From NCBI GenBank assembly GCA_964648485.1, contig CAZYOF010000002.1, positions 184,329 to 248,328 on the forward strand: DNA of 64,000 nucleotides. The letters are read 5' to 3'. The notes beneath the pieces are model-generated. The model did no database searches. It had not been told where the DNA came from and saw nothing but the letters and a program-made list of their open reading frames with translations. Shown in pieces: positions 59,112 through 64,000 of this stretch (the first letter of the stretch is position 1; each line of letters opens with the position of its first letter). The DNA is from DAIOEK01 sp964648485 (GTDB taxonomy: Bacteria; Chloroflexota; Anaerolineae; Anaerolineales; Anaerolineaceae). The translations under genes and the position numbers were made by a program.

Positions 59112-60149
59112 ATGAAGCAGCGGATATTGGTCTTTGTGCTGGTTTTCAGCGTGATGCTGGCGTGCAGTATTGATCCGATTTTTAGCGAACGTGAAATAAC
59201 TGAAAATCCCCCTGTCACTACAACCTTACCTGAACTACCTCCTCAGAGCATAAATGAGGAAGCTGACCCATCCGAGTCGGAAATGACCGATATTCCACCA
59301 GTAGCTTTCGTGGCTACCGCCTGGTGCGTGCCTGGCTCTGGTCGGGAAATTCTACTGATGAACCCGGATGGCAGCGGCATTGTCTGCGTGACTAAAATGC
59401 GAGGGCAGGATAATGACCCGAACTGGTCAGTTGACGGGCAGAAGATAGTTTTTGTCTCTGATCGAAATGGGGGGAGGGACTTGTTTCTGATGAATCCGGA
59501 TGGCAGCGATCAGCAGCAAATCTCTTTTACAGATGAAGAAGAATATTACCCTGCATTTTCACCTGATGGCAAATCTATCGTGTACTCTTCAGAAACCGAT
59601 GGGATTCATCAACTGGAAACCATGGATCTCTACACTGGTAATGTTTCACGAATCGAATTTAAGAATGTCAAATCTTATAACTGCATTTATCCCGAGTGGT
59701 CACCCGATGGCGAGTGGCTGGTATTTTCCTGCTTTGGTGAAGATTTAAAGGCAGGCATTTATAAATCTCATCCAAACGGGAGTGATTTACAATTGCTTCA
59801 GGCGGGACCATTGCACCATCCGGTCTGGTCGCCTGATGGCAAGATGATCGCACTTGATGGCGAACCTGCAGGCTGTAAGTTCGAAGTGTATGTGATGAAT
59901 GCAGATGGTACGAATATGCGCCAGATTACAGAACATCCTGAAGGATGCGGTGGATATAACAAACACCCTGCATGGAGTCCGGATGGAAAACAGCTGATCT
60001 TTAGTTCATACCGGAAATATGGTGATACGAATGGATCTGAGTTATTCAGTATCAACCTGGATGGCAGTGCTGAAAAACAACTTACTTTCAGTTACAACGA
60101 AGATTTATTCAATTCACCCATTGATGCCGTATGGAGCCATATCAGGTAA
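59112..60149 (+). CDS. TolB-like beta-propeller (PD40) lipoprotein
   Basis: A 345-residue lipoprotein (lipobox VMLAC, Cys 17, then a Pro/Thr/Glu linker) with a six-bladed PD40/WD40-like propeller. Blade motifs repeat: MNPDGSG, DPNWSVDGQKIVF, MNPDGSD, YPAFSPDGKSIVY, YPEWSPDGEWLVF, HPVWSPDGKMIAL, MNADGTN and HPAWSPDGKQLIF. It acts at the cell surface, perhaps in protein-protein contacts; no Tol-Pal genes are present, so it is not TolB of that system. GGGGAGGA precedes the ATG. It converges with the MBL hydrolase at five bases distance. Confidence 0.87.
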   Translation: MKQRILVFVLVFSVMLACSIDPIFSEREITENPPVTTTLPELPPQSINEEADPSESEMTDIPPVAFVATAWCVPGSGREILLMNPDGSGIVCVTKMRGQDNDPNWSVDGQKIVFVSDRNGGRDLFLMNPDGSDQQQISFTDEEEYYPAFSPDGKSIVYSSETDGIHQLETMDLYTGNVSRIEFKNVKSYNCIYPEWSPDGEWLVFSCFGEDLKAGIYKSHPNGSDLQLLQAGPLHHPVWSPDGKMIALDGEPAGCKFEVYVMNADGTNMRQITEHPEGCGGYNKHPAWSPDGKQLIFSSYRKYGDTNGSELFSINLDGSAEKQLTFSYNEDLFNSPIDAVWSHIR

Positions 60150-60153
60150 GCAT

Positions 60154-60786
60154 CTATAGAAATGGATTATTGATTCTTTCATAACCTACTGTAGTTTCCG
60201 GACCGTGACCGGGCAACAGGATAGTATTATCAGGCAGGGTCATTATTTGACTGGTTATACTTTGAATCAATGTGCGGCCGTCACCGCCCGGTAAATCTGT
60301 CCGCCCCACGCCTTCACGAAAGATCACATCGCCCACCGCGGCGGTGTGGATTTCATCTGCAATAAAGATAACATGTCCGGGTGTATGTCCCGGCGTATAG
60401 CGGACCTCGATGGTTGAGGAGCCCAGTTGGATGGGTTCCAGAGCATCCAGATCTGTAATTACTGGAATGTTGGTATCAATATAGAATCCAAATTCTCCAG
60501 CTCCACCACCCTGGTTCCACCATACCAGATCTTTAGAATGCAGGTGAACGGGCAATCCTCCGGGGAAGTGCCTGTAAATTTCTGCTGCACCGGCTATATG
60601 GTCAAAATGTGCATGCGTCAGGTATATCCCCTGTAAGACCAGCCCTTTTTTCTTCATATCTTCCAGTATAATTTCCGCACCATAAGCTGGATCAATGATG
60701 ATGCTGATATTTTCATCCAGATTGCTGCAGAGAATAGTCCGGTTTTGTAATGGACCGAGCATGTATGATTCAATCAAAAGTGTCAT
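60154..60786 (-). CDS. MBL-fold metallohydrolase, glyoxalase-II-like
   Basis: A 210-residue metallo-beta-lactamase-fold hydrolase. Metal ligands are THAHFDH (57-63), the His of TPGHTPGH, the Asp of AVGDVIFREGVGRTDLPGG and the His of LLPGHGPETT. GRTDLPGG is typical of glyoxalase-II-like thioesterases and their relatives. The C-terminal substrate domain of true glyoxalase II is missing, so the exact substrate is open. AAGGAACC precedes the ATG. Confidence 0.9.
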   Translation of the reverse strand: MTLLIESYMLGPLQNRTILCSNLDENISIIIDPAYGAEIILEDMKKKGLVLQGIYLTHAHFDHIAGAAEIYRHFPGGLPVHLHSKDLVWWNQGGGAGEFGFYIDTNIPVITDLDALEPIQLGSSTIEVRYTPGHTPGHVIFIADEIHTAAVGDVIFREGVGRTDLPGGDGRTLIQSITSQIMTLPDNTILLPGHGPETTVGYERINNPFL

Positions 60787-60843
60787 TGTAAAAGGTTCCT
60801 TAACAATTCTTTATCTGTTATTTAACCGCATTTTATCAGATCG

Positions 60844-60871
60844 TTGACAAGTTAATAGTAAGCTGTATATG
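60844..60871 (+). promoter_or_regulatory. Promoter of the PAP2-like gene
   Basis: TTGACA (60844-60849), 16-nt spacer, TATATG (60866-60871), about 64 bases before the ATG. Confidence 0.7.
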
Positions 60872-60934
60872 TTCAGTGTTACGCTGAATATCCGATGATA
60901 AGGTGTAAAATAGGTGAATTGTTCAGGTAAGAAA

Positions 60935-61564
60935 ATGTCAACGACTGATCTTTATAATACAAAGACTGTGCCATTGAGTGAACTCGAAATCAGGCACTCA
61001 AGATTAAGTAAGGCTGCCAAGATCATCTCTGACGTATTGAGCCCGCCGGTTTTGGGTGCAGCATGCATTGTTGTTGCAGCAGCCGAAATTGCCATGCCCG
61101 GTGCCTGGCTGTGGGTGACCCTTTTCCTTGCCCTTACCGTGGGAATTCCGACAGCGTACGTTTTGCTGCTGGTACGCAAGGGCAAAGTCAGCGATTTTCA
61201 CATCCCGATCCGTAGACAGAGAATCCGCCCCATGATCCTCATGGTAAGCATGGCGCTGCTATCCTTTGGAATTCTATTGGCATTAAATCCCCCTACCATC
61301 TTTGTTGGTCTTGTATTGATTGGTCTGGGACAGCTTGTTCTATTATTTTTGATTACCCTGAAATGGAAAATAAGCGGACACGCACTTGCTGCCAGCAGTT
61401 TCTGTTCGATTTGCACCGTCATTGTAGGAGCATCTGCATGGCTGACGTTTCTCCTGGTTCCAATCATCGTGTGGTCCCGATTAAGATTACGGAGACACAC
61501 TTTCATGCAAACAGCGGCAGGAACCATGTTAGGGTTGACAATGATTCTTTTGGTGCTTATCTGA
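60935..61564 (+). CDS. PAP2-like membrane protein
   Basis: A 209-residue membrane protein with about six helices. The later part carries KISGHALAASS and WSRLRLRRHTFMQTAAGTMLG, which match the second and third motifs of PAP2 lipid phosphatases (SGH and SRxxxxxH). The first motif (KxxxxxxRP) appears as RRQRIRPMIL, reduced. It may dephosphorylate a lipid pyrophosphate such as undecaprenyl pyrophosphate, or be a related membrane enzyme. I start at ATG 60935 after AGGTAAG; a GTG seven codons upstream is in frame. Confidence 0.75.
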   Translation: MSTTDLYNTKTVPLSELEIRHSRLSKAAKIISDVLSPPVLGAACIVVAAAEIAMPGAWLWVTLFLALTVGIPTAYVLLLVRKGKVSDFHIPIRRQRIRPMILMVSMALLSFGILLALNPPTIFVGLVLIGLGQLVLLFLITLKWKISGHALAASSFCSICTVIVGASAWLTFLLVPIIVWSRLRLRRHTFMQTAAGTMLGLTMILLVLI

Positions 61565-61574
61565 AAGAAGAAGT

Positions 61575-62726
61575 TTAATTTTCCACAATAACAGGTGTCT
61601 CTTCTATTTGCTGTTCTTTGGATGGAATAAATGCCAAAGAAAACCCGATCGAGATAAGAATCATCACGCCTGCGACCATAAAAACCATGGATGGATTCAT
61701 TTCATAGAGTAATCCGGCAAGGGTAGGGGCAAGGATGATGGCTATGGATGCGACTGTATCAATTAATCCATAGGCAGTTCCCATCTGCGAAGCATGAATG
61801 AGAGATCGTGATAATGCCAATGATAATGAGCGGATCGCCTTGTATCCACCAATCAGGAAGTAACCCATCATATACCAGGGTAAACCAGTTCCCAGCCATA
61901 ATGTAAGCGAAAATATTAGAACCGCGATCTGCCCGGCGAGAAATCCCCTGCGTGACCGTAGATTCCCCAGGGTCACAAGCAGTACAGCGTTGCCGAGGCT
62001 ACCCAGTGAGCCGAGCAATCCAATATTACTGAGGGATACACTTTTCTCATTTTGCAAAAAATTTTGCGCCAGTGGCTGAGGAAGATACGTGGCAAACATG
62101 GTGAAGAACACTACCCCCAACAGCACCATAAAGCGGGTGTTCTTTAATAATTGATTGGATCTGGTTTCAGGAGAGCGCTGTTCGACAGGTTGCTTTGCAA
62201 TGAAGAAAAGAATAATGGTTGAAACCAGGAAGATGCCTGCTGCAATGTAGTAAATAGGTTTGATACCGTACTGTTCCGCGATGGTGCCACCAATCGTCGG
62301 ACCGGCGACCGCCCCCAAATTGTACGCCGCTGAGGCGAAAGTGATCGCCTGGGCGACGGACCACTTGCCACGGGCGTGTGTGAGATAACTGTTCAACGGC
62401 GGTGTCACAAACCCTGTCATGCCGTAAAGGAGTATCCCCACAATGAAAAACGACAGGTTGTTCGAAGCCGCCATCACCCAGGTGGCGATGCAGCCGATAA
62501 CCCACGATAACCACAGAAACTGACGCCGACCAAAACGATCGCCTAAATATCCGGCGGGAATTTGTGTAAGAACCAACAGAATTCCCGTTGCCCCGATGAT
62601 GGAACCAATTCCCACCGGGCTGGCTCCGAGCTGCTGCAGGTAAAGCGGCTGGAAATAAAAGAACATCCCTTCGCCGATTCCCCAGGTGAAGAGTGACACA
62701 ATAACCAGGATGAGGTCTTTGGTCAT
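61575..62726 (-). CDS. MFS transporter
   Basis: A 383-residue major facilitator with about 12 helices and an early motif A variant (QIPAGYLGDRFGRRQFLWLSW, cut to the first 20). The N-terminal half contains YGMTGFVTPPLNSYLTHARG. Its substrate is unknown; the short central loop fits a drug-exporter-like group. Convergent with the PAP2 gene, and 24 bases downstream of the M24 peptidase on the same strand, so it could share that promoter. Confidence 0.88.
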   Translation of the reverse strand: MTKDLILVIVSLFTWGIGEGMFFYFQPLYLQQLGASPVGIGSIIGATGILLVLTQIPAGYLGDRFGRRQFLWLSWVIGCIATWVMAASNNLSFFIVGILLYGMTGFVTPPLNSYLTHARGKWSVAQAITFASAAYNLGAVAGPTIGGTIAEQYGIKPIYYIAAGIFLVSTIILFFIAKQPVEQRSPETRSNQLLKNTRFMVLLGVVFFTMFATYLPQPLAQNFLQNEKSVSLSNIGLLGSLGSLGNAVLLVTLGNLRSRRGFLAGQIAVLIFSLTLWLGTGLPWYMMGYFLIGGYKAIRSLSLALSRSLIHASQMGTAYGLIDTVASIAIILAPTLAGLLYEMNPSMVFMVAGVMILISIGFSLAFIPSKEQQIEETPVIVEN

Positions 62727-62750
62727 GTCTTATTCCAGTAACAGGAAAGA

Positions 62751-63851
62751 TTATCCGGCGAAGATCATACTACGGTTGAAATCGCTCAGGCTTTCAGCGC
62801 CATCTTCGGTAATGACCATATCATCTTCAATCCGTACGCCGGCACGGTTGGGCAGGTAGATACCAGGTTCGATGGTGAAAGTCATGCCCGGCTGCAGGAT
62901 CAATTCGTTTTCGCCGAACATGTATGGCTCTTCGTGAGCTTCAAGACCCAAACCGTGCCCCACCCGATGATTGAAAAACTCACCGTATCCGGCACTCTCG
63001 ATTACCTGGCGGGCGGCACGATCTACATGCCCGGCAGGAATTCCCGGTCCGGCAACAGCACGGGCGCTGGCATTCGCCTGTTTAACCAGTTCGTAAATTT
63101 TCTGATATTCAGGTTCCACCTCTGAAATTGCCAGTGTGCGCGTGAGATCTGAGTAATACCCCTGATAAGATGCACCCCAGTCGATCACCAGCAGTTCCCC
63201 CGCCTGCAGAGGTTTATCTGAAGGTGTGGCATGCGGGTTTGCGCCATTGGGTCCACTGGAGACAATGGGTTGAAAAGGAAGTTCAGAATCACTCCCCTGG
63301 CTGAATAATTGCAAGACGAGCTCTGCGGCGATCTCTCTTTCAGTTACCCCCACTTGTATGGCTGGTAGAGTATTGGCTAGGGCAGCCTGGGCGATTTCCA
63401 CCGCTTTACGCATCTGGGAGATTTCGCTGGCATCCTTACAGATTCGCAGTGATGTCAGCGTCCCTTCAGCGGATTGGAATTCCACGTTGCTAACCGCCTG
63501 CTGGAGCAGGTTCATTTCAAGGAAGCGCATACGGGTGGGTTCGACGCCAATGGTACCATTTTTCAAACCAAGGTAGGCGCAAACCCCCTTCAATGCATCC
63601 AGTCTTTCGGCGGGATTATCTCCATAGAAAAATCCTTTGATGGGTGAGCCTGTTAGTTTTTGCGCTTCAAGCTGCGGGAGAAGCATGGCGGCTTTCCCGG
63701 TGCGAGTAGCTATAAGAAGGGTGGGGCGTTCCATCAGGTGGAAGGACATGCCGGTCAGGTAGGTTAAGGTGGCTCCCGGGTTGATGGCGATGGCGTTGAA
63801 ACGGGTCAGTTGTATTGCCTGGATGAGCTTTTTTAAACGGATGTTTTCCAT
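62751..63851 (-). CDS. Xaa-Pro aminopeptidase-like M24 peptidase
   Basis: A 366-residue M24 metallopeptidase with an N-terminal creatinase-like domain (about 1-135) and a pita-bread catalytic domain. All five metal ligands are visible: Asp in VIDWGASYQG, Asp in YSDLTRT, His in NHRVGHGLGLEAHE, Glu in TIEPGIYLP and Glu in VRIEDD. It removes N-terminal residues before proline or cuts Xaa-Pro dipeptides. GGAGGAA precedes the ATG and TATAAT lies upstream, back to back with the tRNA promoter. Confidence 0.93.
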   Translation of the reverse strand: MENIRLKKLIQAIQLTRFNAIAINPGATLTYLTGMSFHLMERPTLLIATRTGKAAMLLPQLEAQKLTGSPIKGFFYGDNPAERLDALKGVCAYLGLKNGTIGVEPTRMRFLEMNLLQQAVSNVEFQSAEGTLTSLRICKDASEISQMRKAVEIAQAALANTLPAIQVGVTEREIAAELVLQLFSQGSDSELPFQPIVSSGPNGANPHATPSDKPLQAGELLVIDWGASYQGYYSDLTRTLAISEVEPEYQKIYELVKQANASARAVAGPGIPAGHVDRAARQVIESAGYGEFFNHRVGHGLGLEAHEEPYMFGENELILQPGMTFTIEPGIYLPNRAGVRIEDDMVITEDGAESLSDFNRSMIFAG

Positions 63852-63889
63852 GCGATTCCTCCAGATGAGATTATAACGCAGCCTTTGTC

Positions 63890-63918
63890 TTGACGGGGTA
63901 TGTGGTAGGTGGTATTAT
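63890..63918 (+). promoter_or_regulatory. Promoter of the initiator tRNA gene
   Basis: TTGACG (63890-63895), 17-nt spacer and TATTAT (63913-63918), 11 bases before the tRNA. Confidence 0.8.
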
Positions 63919-63929
63919 TGGGGACGCGA

Positions 63930-64000
63930 TGCGGGGTAGAGCAGTGGCAGCTCGTCGGGCTCATAACCCGGAGGTCAGTGGTTCGAATCCACTCCCCGCT
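63930..64000 (+). tRNA. Initiator tRNA-fMet (CAU), cut at the 3' end
   Basis: A cloverleaf with anticodon CAU in loop CTCATAA. The three G-C pairs GGG / CCC in the anticodon stem and the A11-U24 pair are initiator hallmarks. D stem GAGC / GCTC, T stem AGTGG / CCACT and loop TTCGAAT fit. The acceptor stem GCGGGG / CCCCGC is intact, and position 1 (T) faces position 72 (T) unpaired, as initiators need. The window ends at position 72, so the discriminator base and any CCA are outside. The D loop is short. Confidence 0.93.

Noticed and set aside
59112..60149. TolB of a Tol-Pal system
   Set aside because: Only the propeller is present; it is a lipoprotein and no tolQRA or pal gene is nearby.

Overview
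The window reads as ordinary chromosomal DNA from a free-living bacterium, most plausibly Chloroflexota, class Anaerolineae. This is an inference from gene content and style: lipoproteins and membrane proteins with Thr/Pro-rich linkers, a large surface protein ending in a short F-x-P-x-I tail, a methylmalonyl-CoA mutase catalytic subunit without its B12 domain, a DnaB-DnaD-DnaC-like cluster, a DUF4332 protein, LiaF-like and TolB-like proteins, and no recognisable outer-membrane assembly genes. Gene density is high, on both strands. I see no insertion sequence, prophage, CRISPR array or rRNA. The only RNA gene I can name is an initiator tRNA cut by the right edge.

Layout. 1-9.2 kb: end of an unknown Thr/Pro-rich protein, rimO, a TPR-like membrane protein, a zinc/cobalt efflux module (ArsR sensor plus P1B-4 ATPase), an MFS transporter, and methylmalonyl-CoA epimerase and mutase. 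9.2-14.3 kb: a TetR-controlled MacAB/Lol-like ABC export operon behind a clear promoter and operator. 14.3-24.9 kb: FlK-like thioesterase, lysS, a second metal P-type ATPase with a CsoR-type operator, a sugar ABC importer without its ATPase, an InrS/CsoR-type metal sensor, a SufS-like enzyme, a MESH1-like ppGpp hydrolase and a DUF4332 protein. 24.9-35 kb: small enzymes (cupin, YjbQ, methyltransferase, YugP-like protease), an envelope cluster (LiaF-like, zinc-ribbon, secreted nuclease, YdcF-like), nicotinamidase with nicotinate phosphoribosyltransferase, glycogen phosphorylase and a DUF2179 membrane protein. 35-42.5 kb: a 1303-residue surface protein, an EamA transporter, and a response regulator/GGDEF/PAS signalling operon. 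42.8-49.3 kb: bifunctional-nuclease-fold protein, DnaB, DnaD-like protein, a helicase loader with two tandem AAA+ domains, and an 819-residue membrane protein. 49.4-64 kb: GNAT, malic enzyme, YdjC deacetylase, membrane and protease genes, a GT-C glycosyltransferase, an unexplained structured intergenic region, recX, rny, a methyltransferase, TolB-like lipoprotein, MBL hydrolase, PAP2-like protein, MFS, an M24 peptidase and tRNA-fMet.

Functional threads are metal homeostasis (two different P1B ATPases and two metalloregulators of different families), NAD salvage (nicotinamidase plus NAPRTase), propionate/methylmalonyl metabolism, c-di-GMP signalling, and replication initiation or restart. The two places I would examine first are the roughly 330-nt region before recX (promoter, several hairpins including a possible pseudoknot, and a terminator, but no convincing gene) and the internally duplicated DnaC-like loader, whose start lies 80 nt inside the DnaD-like gene. 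All assignments come from reading the sequence; no database search was run.
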